Assembly (NCBI GenBank): GCA_937966115.1
Contig: CALCKX010000071.1
Span: forward strand, 1-48,605
Source of the DNA: an uncultured Chloracidobacterium sp.
GTDB taxonomy: Bacteria; Acidobacteriota; Blastocatellia; Chloracidobacteriales; Chloracidobacteriaceae
DNA: 48,605 nt
Direction: 5' to 3'
Shown here: positions 23,583 through 32,101 of the stretch, piece after piece
How the letters are laid out: each line of letters starts with the position of its first letter
How positions within the stretch are numbered: the stretch's first letter is position 1
Notes under the pieces: model-generated
The model's database searches: none
What the model was told of the DNA's origin: nothing
Seen by the model: only the letters and a program-made list of their open reading frames with translations
Translations under genes and position numbers: made by a program

Positions 23583-25409
23583 TCACGGCCCGGCTCGGTC
23601 GCGGAGCGCGGCTTCCGCCCGGCGGGCGTCGCGCCAAGCGTTCTCAAGCAATAGACGATCGCGCTTGAGGTCTTCGCGCTCCGACTCGGCGAATCGCTCG
23701 CGCGGCTGCGACATGTCGAAATCCGTTCGCGCAAAGGCGTTCGCTAGATTCCGCGCCGACACGCCGTAGTTGTGGAGCGCGTCCCGAAGCTGCTGGTAAC
23801 GCTCGACAAGCTCCCGATGGCTGGCGGCATAGGCATCCGGGGGGCTTACCGTTGACCAACTGTGCGCGGCTTGCGCCAGTTGGCTCTCGGCGTTTTCCAC
23901 TTCGCGGCGGCGGGCCTCGATGGTCGCCGGGTTGAACCGAGCGATGTCCCGCAGCTCCTGTAAAAGCGGGTCATCTTGGCTATCCTGCACAACGCGCTCC
24001 ATCGCCTGATGCGCCTGACGCGACACCTGGTCTAGTCGCTCGCGGTAGGCGCGCTGCGCCGCGCCGGCATCGCCGCCGGTCTCGCTTGCATCGCTGCGCG
24101 ACTCTGAAGATGCCGGGGAGGGCTTCGCCGCCGCGTCCGAAACGGCGGCCGTCGGCCTGGTAGCGAAATACACCGCGCCAGCCGCCAGGACCAACCCCGC
24201 CGCCAGCAACAACGCCAGCGCTACGGCCCAGACCGGAATGCCAAGCTGCGGCGACGCCGGAGGCGGGACAAATCCGCGGCTCGTCGCTTCAGCCGGCGAC
24301 GACTCTCCCTTCGGCAAGTCGCCCCCCAAACGAGGGCTGCCCGCGGATGGCAGGGTGGGCGGAAGGCTCGCGGATGGCTTGGGCGCGCCGCTCACCGTCG
24401 TCACATCGCCTTTCTGGTCGGTCCAGGCCAGCGGCGGCGCGCTGCCAAGCGTCGGGCTGGCGGGCGGCGCCAGTGCGCCGGCAATGAGGTCCGTCGCGCT
24501 GCCCAGAAGCGGCAGGCTGCTTTCTCCGGCGATGACGCCCCGGCAAGCGGCTCGGAAGCCGGCCAGGAAGTCGAGGGCCGTCGCAGGTCGCCCGCCTGGC
24601 TGCTTGGCCAGCGCGCCAAGGATAAACGCCTCCAGCGGCTCGGCCAGCTCCGGCGCATGGGCGCGAAGCGGCGGCGGCGGCGCGGTGAGATGAAGCGAGA
24701 TGATTTCGCCAACCGTTTTACCCTGGAAGGGCAACGCGCCCGTCAGCATGCGGTATAAGATCACGGCCAGGCTGTAGAGATCGGCGCGCGCGTCAATGTC
24801 GCCCCCATGCACGAACTGCTCGGGCGAGGCGTACAGCGGCGTGCCTATCGCCTGGCTCACTTTCCCCGCGCCTTCTTCCAGCGACTTGGCAATCCCAAAG
24901 TCCAGAATTTTGACTTGCTCGCTCAACTGACCCGCGCCAACGAGGCCAATGTTAGCCGGCTTGAGGTCGCGGTGCACGAGGCCGGCGCTGTGAGCGTAAT
25001 GCAGCGCGTCGCAAATCTGGCTCAACAGGCGCTCGACACGCTCCAGCGGAAAACGCTTATTGCGCTGAAGCTCGTCTTCGAGCGTCGGGCACTCCAGCAA
25101 TTCCATGGCGATGAATGGCGTGCCATCGGGCAGCGTGTCGGCATCCGTAACGGAAATGATGTTGGGGTGCGACAGCCCGCCGGAAATCTTGGCCTCCCGA
25201 TGAAAAGCCTCGGCAATCGCGGCGTCAGCGGCAACATCCGGCTTGAGAACCTTGAGCGCCAGGTTGCGATTGATGCCTGTGTGGCGAGCCAGATAGACAA
25301 TGCCCATGCCGCCGATGCCCAAGACCTCGTCCAGCCGATACTTCCCCTGAATGACAGTTCCCACCAGGCGATAAGGGTCTTTCAAGTTTCGACGCGACGC
25401 ATCCGACAT
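23583..25409 (-). CDS. Transmembrane Ser/Thr protein kinase (PknB type)
   Basis: A 608-residue eukaryotic-type kinase. The catalytic domain (about 20-280) has GIGGMGIVY (Gly loop), ALKVLK (ATP Lys), HRDLKPANIGL (catalytic loop), DFGIAKS and SPEQF, so it should be active. A Pro/Ser/Ala-rich juxtamembrane linker leads to one membrane helix at about 392-416 (WAVALALLLAAGLVLAAGAV). The extracytoplasmic part (about 440-605) is helical, rich in Glu, Arg and Ala, and probably a coiled coil; there are no PASTA repeats. ATG 25409 has AGGGG upstream. It lies between the exported nuclease-fold protein and the TerB-like gene. The signal it senses is unknown. Confidence 0.93.
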   Translation of the reverse strand: MSDASRRNLKDPYRLVGTVIQGKYRLDEVLGIGGMGIVYLARHTGINRNLALKVLKPDVAADAAIAEAFHREAKISGGLSHPNIISVTDADTLPDGTPFIAMELLECPTLEDELQRNKRFPLERVERLLSQICDALHYAHSAGLVHRDLKPANIGLVGAGQLSEQVKILDFGIAKSLEEGAGKVSQAIGTPLYASPEQFVHGGDIDARADLYSLAVILYRMLTGALPFQGKTVGEIISLHLTAPPPPLRAHAPELAEPLEAFILGALAKQPGGRPATALDFLAGFRAACRGVIAGESSLPLLGSATDLIAGALAPPASPTLGSAPPLAWTDQKGDVTTVSGAPKPSASLPPTLPSAGSPRLGGDLPKGESSPAEATSRGFVPPPASPQLGIPVWAVALALLLAAGLVLAAGAVYFATRPTAAVSDAAAKPSPASSESRSDASETGGDAGAAQRAYRERLDQVSRQAHQAMERVVQDSQDDPLLQELRDIARFNPATIEARRREVENAESQLAQAAHSWSTVSPPDAYAASHRELVERYQQLRDALHNYGVSARNLANAFARTDFDMSQPRERFAESEREDLKRDRLLLENAWRDARRAEAALRDRAGP

Positions 25410-25477
25410 GGCAACCCCTGGAAAAGCGATGGGCGGGCAAGCCTTGGGCAGCGACCAGTTTTGCCCGCCGGAAAGGG

Positions 25478-26863
25478 TTACAACGGAAAGCGGAAGATCT
25501 TCGTCGCCTTGGCATCCGTGAACTGAATCTCCTGGACGCCAATGCTGCGCAGCAGCGGCAAGTTGCCGCCCTCGCTGATCGCCAGCGCGCGATAAAGCTG
25601 CTCCGCTCCAGACTGATCAATCAAGTCATGAGAGATGCGCAGGACGCTTCGATCATCCCCAACCAGCTCGACGCGGGCGCCGGCGCGGCCGAACTGCTCG
25701 CTCATGGCTTTTGTAATTGAGGCTCGGATGCGGTCCAGCGAGGGCGTGCGCGGGATGTCATTACGCCAGCGCGGGCCGGACTCGCTCAAGCGGGCGCTGT
25801 CGCGAGCGGTCAGCATGGACATCTTGTGCTTGTAATCATAGCTGATGTCCACGTCGGCAATGCCGCGGGCGACGATTTGCAGGTTCAGCAGCGCGCCATC
25901 GGGAAGAAAAGCGTAAACCAGCAAGCGGCCATCCCGATCCTGATGCCCGCGCGAGGCGTTCACTGGATCGTATTCAAACCGCAGGCGCTTCCCCTGCAAC
26001 AGCTTAGCGGTCTCCACGCGGGACGCCTCGCCGGCCTTGCCGGTGCTGTTCTGAACGCCAATCAGCGTCACCTGGCCAAGTCCCGGCACATCAAGCAGGG
26101 CGCAGCTCTCGACGCGGACGTTACCATAGGTCGCCTTGGCGTCCAGCGGCGGGGCCGCCGCGACGGTCTCGCGCTCCGACGCATCCATTGCCGCTTCCGG
26201 GGCGCCCATCCGCTCCTTGACTGGGCTGGCTTGGCTTGCGGCGGCACCCGCGTCTTCTTCAGGGAGCGTGAAAGCCGGCTCCTCATAAACGCGCCCCTCG
26301 CGCTTGGCGATGGCTTCGGGCGACTCGGTCGCCTGCGCCCAAATGCCGCGCTTTGCCTGACGGGCTTGATATTCGGCGGCCAGCAGAGTGTTTTTCGTCC
26401 GAACGTCGACGAAGTGCTGATTGAAGAAGAAAGCGTCGCCGTCGCGGAGGAGCTCGGCATTGAGCAGCTTTCGCGACGGCAGCAAGTAGATGTAGGAGAG
26501 TTGCCGCCCATACTTGTCGCGGTGGCCAAGGTCCTGGTTCTGGTTTTCGAGCCATACCTCGACGGTCTTGCCCAAAATCAGTTGCTGCGCGCGCGCGCGG
26601 GACTGCTCGGCGGCTGGCCCGGAAGAGGGCGCCAGGATGCCGATCAAGCGCACAATCGTGCCGTCTTGCAAGATGACCGTATCCCCTGTCAGGGCTTGCT
26701 TCACCGTCGTGATTTTGGTCGAAGTGCCGGTCACGACTTGCGCCGGCGCTGGTGACGAGACAGCTTGGCCCAGCAGAAGACCGACGAGGGCCGCCAAAGC
26801 CCTTCGCGTCCATTTAGCTTGTCCTGAGACCCATAGCTTCGACATAGCACACAGTTTCGACAT
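25478..26863 (-). CDS. Exported protein with two SNase-like (thermonuclease-fold) domains
   Basis: A 461-residue exported protein. A signal peptide (RRALAALVGLLLGQAVSSPAPAQ) precedes a first staphylococcal-nuclease-like domain at about 50-180, with GDTVILQDGTIVRLIGI, RDKYGRQLSYIYL and LNAELLRDGDAFFF. A linker follows, then a second, more divergent SNase-like domain at about 235-345 (RVESCALL...DRDGRLLVYAFLPDGALLN). The C-terminal 100 residues are a further unknown domain. The Arg of RLIGI and of DKYGR match SNase catalytic positions, but the usual acidic residues are not clearly conserved, so activity is uncertain. Start: ATG 26863 has GAGGG upstream; a tandem duplication offers another ATG at 26845. 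Confidence 0.75.
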   Translation of the reverse strand: MSKLCAMSKLWVSGQAKWTRRALAALVGLLLGQAVSSPAPAQVVTGTSTKITTVKQALTGDTVILQDGTIVRLIGILAPSSGPAAEQSRARAQQLILGKTVEVWLENQNQDLGHRDKYGRQLSYIYLLPSRKLLNAELLRDGDAFFFNQHFVDVRTKNTLLAAEYQARQAKRGIWAQATESPEAIAKREGRVYEEPAFTLPEEDAGAAASQASPVKERMGAPEAAMDASERETVAAAPPLDAKATYGNVRVESCALLDVPGLGQVTLIGVQNSTGKAGEASRVETAKLLQGKRLRFEYDPVNASRGHQDRDGRLLVYAFLPDGALLNLQIVARGIADVDISYDYKHKMSMLTARDSARLSESGPRWRNDIPRTPSLDRIRASITKAMSEQFGRAGARVELVGDDRSVLRISHDLIDQSGAEQLYRALAISEGGNLPLLRSIGVQEIQFTDAKATKIFRFPL

Positions 26864-26868
26864 AGCAC
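26835..26868. repeat. 18-bp-period duplication covering a start codon
   Basis: AG-TTTCGACATAGCAC (26853-26868) and a copy with one change (26835-26850) lie 18 bases apart. The duplication creates two in-frame ATG codons, 26863 and 26845 on the minus strand, both preceding the signal peptide of the nuclease-fold gene, giving the repeated AMSKL in the N-terminus. Confidence 0.8.
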
Positions 26869-26947
26869 GCAAGCCCTCATTGGATTGAAAAGCGGAATGC
26901 CGCGCAGGAAAGCCGCCGCCCGGCGCGGGGACGACTCAAGCCCGTGG

Positions 26948-26975
26948 CGCTTATCGCGGACCGCTTATCGCGGAC
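26948..26975. repeat. 14-bp perfect tandem duplication at the esterase stop
   Basis: CGCTTATCGCGGAC occurs twice with no gap (26948-26961 and 26962-26975). The TTA inside each unit is a stop on the minus strand. The esterase stop (26965-26967) lies in the second unit, so the duplication spans the gene's end. Confidence 0.9.
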
Positions 26976-27735
26976 CGTAGGCATGGAAAAGACGCGGAAC
27001 GTAAAGGTCGAGCATGCGCCGCCACCACGGCCAATCATGATTCACGTCATGACCCCACAGATCGAGCGAATGCGGGATGCCGCGACTGTAAAGCACCCGC
27101 GACAGGTCGCGCGATCGCTCTGGCGCTTCATACGCCCCCTGCCCTGAAACAATGTGGATGTCGGACTGGTAGCGCAGCAATGGCAGAAAGTAATCGTCAT
27201 TGAGGTGCTGCAAGTACTCGATGGGATTATTGAAGTACACATCGTCGTTATGAAAGCCGTCGCACCAGGGGCGAATGTCATACGACCCCGACATGGCGAT
27301 CAGCGTGTCAAAGCTGCCGGGATTGCGAAATACCGAGTTGGCGGCGTGGTAGGCTCCAAAGCTCGCGCCCGTCGCGGCGATCTTGACTGGCGAGCCGCCG
27401 CAGTCGCTGCGGATGAAGGGGCATACTTCATGCGATATGTAGTTGCTGTAAGCCATCTGACGCGCCGCTCGCTGCGCCGGGTGAATGCGGTCGTTCATCC
27501 AGCTCTCACGGTTGATGCTATTGATGGAATACACTTTGACGATGCCGGCGTCGAGGTATGGCCGCAGCACGTCAATCACCAGAAACCGCTCATACTCTTC
27601 AAAATCAGCGGCGGCGGTCGGAAACATCAGCAACGGCTTGCCATAGTGGCCATAAACGGCAATTGGCATTTCCGCGCCGAGATGAGGGCTAAACCAACGG
27701 TGAACTTGCTTGCGCACAGGCTTCCAGATCTCCAA
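26965..27735 (-). CDS. Esterase (putative, EstA/D-like alpha/beta hydrolase)
   Basis: A 256-residue alpha/beta hydrolase of the 'esterase' type. The nucleophile elbow GASFGAYHA places Ser near residue 125, and HDVNHDWPWW near 236-245 supplies the His. YGHYGKPLLMFPTAAADFEEYERF at the start is characteristic of a conserved bacterial group. No signal peptide is visible, so it is probably cytosolic. ATG 27735 begins MEIWKPVRKQVHRWF. It sits between the TPR-receiver-DUF4388 regulator and the exported nuclease-fold gene on the same strand. The substrate is unknown; the catalytic Asp is likely near 210. Confidence 0.82.
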   Translation of the reverse strand: MEIWKPVRKQVHRWFSPHLGAEMPIAVYGHYGKPLLMFPTAAADFEEYERFLVIDVLRPYLDAGIVKVYSINSINRESWMNDRIHPAQRAARQMAYSNYISHEVCPFIRSDCGGSPVKIAATGASFGAYHAANSVFRNPGSFDTLIAMSGSYDIRPWCDGFHNDDVYFNNPIEYLQHLNDDYFLPLLRYQSDIHIVSGQGAYEAPERSRDLSRVLYSRGIPHSLDLWGHDVNHDWPWWRRMLDLYVPRLFHAYGPR

Positions 27736-27841
27736 GGGAAGAATTGGCAGGATAAAGCTGACTTGCGCGCGACGATAGCATGGATTGCGGGGCGATGCGC
27801 AGGCTGTTTTCAGTCGCGCGCTTGGCGACCAAGCTTGGCGA

Positions 27842-29368
27842 CTAGAAGGGCGGCGGCGAGTCAGGCAGCGGTTCCGGCGGCGCCGGGACGAGCAGCCCCT
27901 CGCGCCGCAGCTCGGCGATCATGACCATCGCTTCCAGGTCATCTTCCAGAGCGCGCAGGCAGTCGCCAAACGAGCGCCGCCCGTCGAAGAGCGACTTGAG
28001 AAAGCTGATTTCCGTCTTGAAGTCATCCGGCACGGATAGGCGCGCAAAGGCCTCGCTGACAATGTAGGGTCGGTCGAGGCTCGGCTCGGATTCGAGCAGC
28101 GACTGCGATTCGTCATAGCGTCGCACGGCTTCCATCAAAAGCTGCTGGGTGGAGAGCGCGATGCGCGCCGGGCGCTCCACGGGCGCGCTCCGAAACGCAA
28201 ACTCGCCCCGTAGCCAGCGAATGACGACATAGGCCGTCCGCTCGCCCTGGCAAGCCTCCAACTCGGCATCCAGAACCTGCCCTTCCCGAATGTAGAAGGT
28301 CGCCTCGCGTCCGTCGGAAACCACCTTGAGGATGCCGCTTTTGCGCCCTGCCTCGATGATTTGCAGGATCTCCGCAAAGGAAACCTCGTGGAGATTGCCG
28401 CGAAAGTCGGCATTGGGCTGCAGGCGCCGGAGCAGGTTTTTGACGCGGAATGTCAGCTCGGCGGCGCTAAACGGCTTGACCCAGTAGTCCTCGACGCCGC
28501 GCTCGAAAGCGGCGAGTCGCTCCTCCTGCTGTCCGCGGGAGGATAAGCAGACAAAGGGGACCTCCCTGAGCAGCGGATGACGGCGCGTCCAGTCAAAGAA
28601 TTGCCGACCGTCCATGCGCGGCATGAGCAGGTCGCAAATGATGAGCGACGGACGCCACTGCAAAGCGACTTCCTGCGCTTGCTCGCCGTCCTCCGCCGTC
28701 ACGACGCGACAGCCCAGGCGGCGCAGGCACAGCGTCAGCAACTCGCGCGCCCCCGGCTCGTCATCCACCACGAGGATGGTTTGATCTGGAAATTGCTCGC
28801 GCCGCTCCAAGCGCGGCGGGCGCCCGCCCGGCTCGTCAAGCCAGGTGCCGCGCGCGCCCTGCGCCCACTCGGGGCGACTGAGGTTGACCAGGTCAACCAG
28901 CTCCTTGCGGTACCTGGCATGGCTCTCGCCTAGAGAAGGCAAGGCTTCGACGTAGCCGCGCGCCGCCGCCAGCTCGTCATGGGACAAAAGCATCTCGACC
29001 ACTTGGCGAGCGCGCTCAAAAGCGTCGGCGTAGCGCCCCAAGCCGACCAGCAAATCGACCATGACGCGTAACAGCCGGAGGCGCTCGTCGCTCGCAGCCA
29101 TCCGCTCCGCCCGCCGAAAGTATGCCAGCGCGGTCTCGCTATCTTTCCGCGCCTGATAGATTTCGCCGATCCGGCAGAGCAGGCCCACCGCGCGCCGTCC
29201 CTGACCCGCGTTCTGGTAGGCGTCGCTCAACTGCTGCATGAGGACGACGTCTTCCGGGGTCGCCGCCAGCCTCCGCTCCAACTCCTCGATGTCCTGCCGC
29301 TGGCGGATATCCCCAATCAGGGCAGCGACTTGCTCCCGCATCGAGCGAACTTTGTCGAACAGGCCCAT
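27842..29368 (-). CDS. TPR, response-regulator receiver and DUF4388 (PATAN) protein
   Basis: A 508-residue soluble signalling protein. An N-terminal TPR-like helical region (about 20-170, including LAATPEDVVLMQQLSDAYQNAG) leads to a receiver domain at about 195-320 with VVDDEPGARE and phospho-acceptor Asp246 in LIICDLLMPRMDG. The DUF4388/PATAN domain (about 330-430, from FRGNLHEVSFAEILQIIEAGRKSGILKV) follows, and a helical C-terminus ends Pro-rich. No DNA-binding output domain is present, so it likely acts by protein interaction. DUF4388 with receivers and TPRs is common in Acidobacteriota and Myxococcota. Cognate histidine kinase is not adjacent. Confidence 0.9.
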   Translation of the reverse strand: MGLFDKVRSMREQVAALIGDIRQRQDIEELERRLAATPEDVVLMQQLSDAYQNAGQGRRAVGLLCRIGEIYQARKDSETALAYFRRAERMAASDERLRLLRVMVDLLVGLGRYADAFERARQVVEMLLSHDELAAARGYVEALPSLGESHARYRKELVDLVNLSRPEWAQGARGTWLDEPGGRPPRLERREQFPDQTILVVDDEPGARELLTLCLRRLGCRVVTAEDGEQAQEVALQWRPSLIICDLLMPRMDGRQFFDWTRRHPLLREVPFVCLSSRGQQEERLAAFERGVEDYWVKPFSAAELTFRVKNLLRRLQPNADFRGNLHEVSFAEILQIIEAGRKSGILKVVSDGREATFYIREGQVLDAELEACQGERTAYVVIRWLRGEFAFRSAPVERPARIALSTQQLLMEAVRRYDESQSLLESEPSLDRPYIVSEAFARLSVPDDFKTEISFLKSLFDGRRSFGDCLRALEDDLEAMVMIAELRREGLLVPAPPEPLPDSPPPF

Positions 29369-29464
29369 GCTTGAAGCGCTCCAAGCTTCTCAACGTTGTC
29401 GCCTATCGGATTGGATTCGCCTGCCGCTGGCCTGACTCGTCGCTTCTCAGCTATATTTTTCCAG

Positions 29465-29492
29465 GCTAGCGCCAGCTTAGGCTGGCGCTAGC
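29465..29492. other. 12-14-bp stem hairpin in a divergent intergenic region
   Basis: GCTAGCGCCAGC (29465-29476) and its perfect complement (29481-29492) flank a TTAG loop; a G-T wobble and an A-T pair extend the stem to 14. It lies between the start of the TPR-receiver gene (29368, minus) and the cupin (29616, plus), so it is upstream of both. It may be an operator, a 5' UTR hairpin or a terminator; an A/T-rich run (TATATTTTT) is on its left. Confidence 0.5.
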
Positions 29493-29615
29493 TTACCACA
29501 AGCCTATTACAAAAGGCTTTCCCAGGCGGCCGCGGGGTCGGCCGCTAGCCGCCAGCGCGGCGCATTGCAATCGCAGCCGCGGATCAGGCAGGATTCGCCC
29601 GCTGAGATCAAGGCT

Positions 29616-29999
29616 ATGGCGACTTCCGCGAACACAACCGAACGCTGGCGAGCGCTCGAGCGCGACGCTCGCCCCTGGGGAGAGTACATCGTCATTGACG
29701 AAGGCGCTGGCTACAAGGTCAAGCGCATCGAGGTCCTTCCGGGCAAGCGCCTGAGCTATCAGAAACATGCCCGGCGCGACGAGCGCTGGGTCGTCGTGCA
29801 AGGCTGCGCCCAAGTGACGCTCGACGGCAACGAACGACTGGCGCGGGTTGGCGAGGCGGTGCATGTGCCGGCTGGCGCGGCGCATCGGATTGCGAATCCG
29901 GGCGCGGAATTGCTGGTGCTGATTGAAATCCAGCTCGGCGATTACCTTGGCGAGGATGACATCGTCCGCCTTCAAGACGACTACGGGCGCGTCGCCTAG
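29616..29999 (+). CDS. Cupin of the mannose-6-phosphate isomerase type II / GDP-mannose group
   Basis: A 127-residue single-domain cupin matching the C-terminal (isomerase) domain of type II phosphomannose isomerase/mannose-1-phosphate guanylyltransferase. RPWGEY near the start, KRIEVLPGKRLSYQKHARRDERWVV (first cupin motif; note KHARRDE) and PAGAAHRIANPG (second) are the metal-site motifs. The guanylyltransferase domain is absent, so it would act as mannose-6-phosphate isomerase only, or bind another sugar nucleotide. I chose ATG 29616 because the earlier start at 29565 adds a non-homologous leader. Its stop overlaps the stop of pncB on the opposite strand. Confidence 0.88.
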   Translation: MATSANTTERWRALERDARPWGEYIVIDEGAGYKVKRIEVLPGKRLSYQKHARRDERWVVVQGCAQVTLDGNERLARVGEAVHVPAGAAHRIANPGAELLVLIEIQLGDYLGEDDIVRLQDDYGRVA

Positions 30000-31462
30000 C
30001 GCCCGCCGCCGCGCGCTTGCAGAATGAGTCGCGTCTTCAAGTCATACAGCGACTCCTCCAGCCCGACCGGGTAAATGTGCGGATTGACGAACCGCTTCAG
30101 CCCCGGCGACAGCCGCGCCACTGCCGATTGCGCCCGATGGCGCGCCGCGGCGAGCGGCGGCGGCTCGTAAACGAGCGCGCCGCGCCGGAAGATTGGCACC
30201 AGCAAGTCCTCGCGGGCGGCTTCCCGCGGGATGCGCTTCCGCCGGGTCGGATCGAGCGGGTCAACGATGACGCAGCCTTCATCGAGATTGGAGTGGACAT
30301 CGTAAATCGCGTCCCCGATTAACTCGCCATCCACGCTGAAGCGGCGGACCTGAAGAATCCCCGGCGTTGAGATCTTAATGGCCTGCTCCGACAGCTTGAT
30401 GCAGTAGCGCCAGTCCTCCGCGGCGCGGTCGCGCAGCGCGGTCAGCTTGTAAACGCCGCCCAGGGTCGGCTGGTCGTAGCCGGTGACGAGTTTCGTGCCG
30501 ACGCCCCACATGCCGATGCAGGCCCCCTGTTGCTTGAGGCTATTGATGATGGTCTCGTCAAGGTCATTGCTGGCGACGATGACGGCGTCAGGGAAGCCGG
30601 CCGCGTCGAGCAGCTTGCGCGCCTCGATGCTCAAATAGGCCAGGTCGCCCGAATCGAGCCGGATGCCAGACAGCTCATGCCCCTGCTCGCGCAGCCAGCG
30701 GCCGACCTCGATGGCCTGCCGGACGCCTTCCAGGGTGTCATAGGTATCCACCAGGAAGACGCAGTTGTTGGGCATCGCCGCGGCATAGGCTTGAAACGCC
30801 TCGCGCTCGTTGTCAAAGGACATCACCCAGCTATGCGCGTGCGTGCCGCGCACGGGGATGCCGTAAGCTTTCCCGGCCAACACGTTGGAGGTTCCCACGC
30901 AGCCGCCGACATAAGCGGCGCGGCTGGCCGACAGGCCGCCATCGGGCCCCTGCGCTCGGCGCAAGCCAAACTCAATGACCGGCTCCCCTTGCGCAGCCAG
31001 ACAGATGCGAGCCGCCTTGGTGGCGATGAGCGTCTGGAAGTTGATAACGTTGAGAATAATGGTTTCCAGTAGTTGCGCCTGCGCCAGCGGGCCGGTCACG
31101 CGCACCAGGGGCTCAAACGGGAAAACGACCGTTCCTTCAGGGATGGCGTCAAGGTCGCAGGCCAGCCGGAAGTCGCGCAGGGTATCCAGAAACGCGGTCT
31201 CGAAAAGCGGTCGCCCGTCGTGTCCGGCGAGGGTTGCCAAGTAGGCGAGGTCGCTATCGTCAAACGTCGCCTGGGTCAGGATGTCAATGAGCGAGTGCAG
31301 CCCGCAGGCTATAGTGAAACCGCCGTCAAAGGGATGACGGCGAAAAAACATCTGAAAGACCGCTTCCCTTTCGCCGCGCCCGGACTTCCAGTAAGCTTGG
31401 GCCATCGTGAGCTGATACAAGTCGGTCAGCAGCAGGGACGAAAGCGGCAACATCGTTGACAT
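29996..31462 (-). CDS. pncB: Nicotinate phosphoribosyltransferase
   Basis: A 488-residue enzyme of NAD salvage, converting nicotinate and PRPP to nicotinate mononucleotide. The N-terminal SLLLTDLYQLTMAQAYWKSG is diagnostic of the long bacterial form. Later motifs include FGLRRAQGPDGG, GTSNVLAGKAYGIPVRGTHAHSWVMSF (catalytic His region) and IRLDSGDLAYLS. ATG 31462 is preceded by GGAG at 9 bases; the ATG 31477 would leave that motif inside the gene. An in-frame 17-base duplication lies just upstream. The gene is convergent with the cupin, with the two stop codons sharing CTAG. Confidence 0.95.
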   Translation of the reverse strand: MSTMLPLSSLLLTDLYQLTMAQAYWKSGRGEREAVFQMFFRRHPFDGGFTIACGLHSLIDILTQATFDDSDLAYLATLAGHDGRPLFETAFLDTLRDFRLACDLDAIPEGTVVFPFEPLVRVTGPLAQAQLLETIILNVINFQTLIATKAARICLAAQGEPVIEFGLRRAQGPDGGLSASRAAYVGGCVGTSNVLAGKAYGIPVRGTHAHSWVMSFDNEREAFQAYAAAMPNNCVFLVDTYDTLEGVRQAIEVGRWLREQGHELSGIRLDSGDLAYLSIEARKLLDAAGFPDAVIVASNDLDETIINSLKQQGACIGMWGVGTKLVTGYDQPTLGGVYKLTALRDRAAEDWRYCIKLSEQAIKISTPGILQVRRFSVDGELIGDAIYDVHSNLDEGCVIVDPLDPTRRKRIPREAAREDLLVPIFRRGALVYEPPPLAAARHRAQSAVARLSPGLKRFVNPHIYPVGLEESLYDLKTRLILQARGGGR

Positions 31463-31480
31463 TGGTCGGGTCTCCATCGT

Positions 31481-31514
31481 TTACAAGCTGCGCCCGCTTA
31501 CAAGCCGCGCCCGC
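31481..31514. repeat. 17-bp tandem duplication upstream of pncB
   Basis: TTACAAGCTGCGCCCGC (31481-31497) is followed directly by a copy with one change (31498-31514). It sits in the short divergent region between pncB (minus) and the DUF427 gene (plus). Confidence 0.85.
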
Positions 31515-31582
31515 GAGTCGCGCCGGCGGGGGCGTAACTGTTTCGCGTCGGCGTCATTTTCGCAAGCGCTCCTTTCGGTATC

Positions 31583-32083
31583 ATGCCTATGTCGCCCAAG
31601 CCTATTGCGCCTCAGCCGGGACAGGAATCCGTTTGGGATTATCCGCGCCCGCCGCGCTTGGAACGCGTCGCAAAGCGCCTGCGGGTCGTTTTCGGCGGCG
31701 TCACCATCGCCGACACGACCCGCGGGTGGCGGGCGCTCGAAACCAGTCACCCGCCTGTCTATTACTTCCCGCCGGACGACATCCTTCCCGAAACGCTCAT
31801 CGCCAGTCCGCGCGCGTCTTACTGCGAGTGGAAAGGCGCGGCGCGCTACTACGCGGTTCGGGCAGGCCAGCGCGTGGCGCCGGATGCCGCCTGGGGCTAC
31901 CCCGAGCCGACGCTCGCTTTCGCGCCAATTGCCCGGCATATCGCTTTCTACGCCGGGGCGATGGATGCCTGCTACGTGGATGACGAACTGGTCGTCCCGC
32001 AACCAGGCGGCTTTTACGGCGGGTGGATCACGCGAGACATTGTCGGACCGTTCAAGGGCGTTCCCGGCTCATGGGGCTGGTAA
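31583..32083 (+). CDS. DUF427 domain protein
   Basis: A 166-residue soluble protein of the widespread DUF427 family. ESVWDYPRPPRLERV near the start, VVFGGVTIADTTRGWRALETSHPPVYYFP, YCEWKGAARYYAV and the PE-x-x-x-AFAPIARHIAFYAGAMDACYVDDE stretch all fit. The family has no agreed biochemical role. The start at ATG 31583 (MPMSPKP) has an alternative Met three residues later. A FliR-like gene begins 18 bases downstream on the same strand. It appears unrelated in function. Confidence 0.92.
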   Translation: MPMSPKPIAPQPGQESVWDYPRPPRLERVAKRLRVVFGGVTIADTTRGWRALETSHPPVYYFPPDDILPETLIASPRASYCEWKGAARYYAVRAGQRVAPDAAWGYPEPTLAFAPIARHIAFYAGAMDACYVDDELVVPQPGGFYGGWITRDIVGPFKGVPGSWGW

Positions 32084-32101
32084 TCGCCCGCTGCCTGACG
32101 C

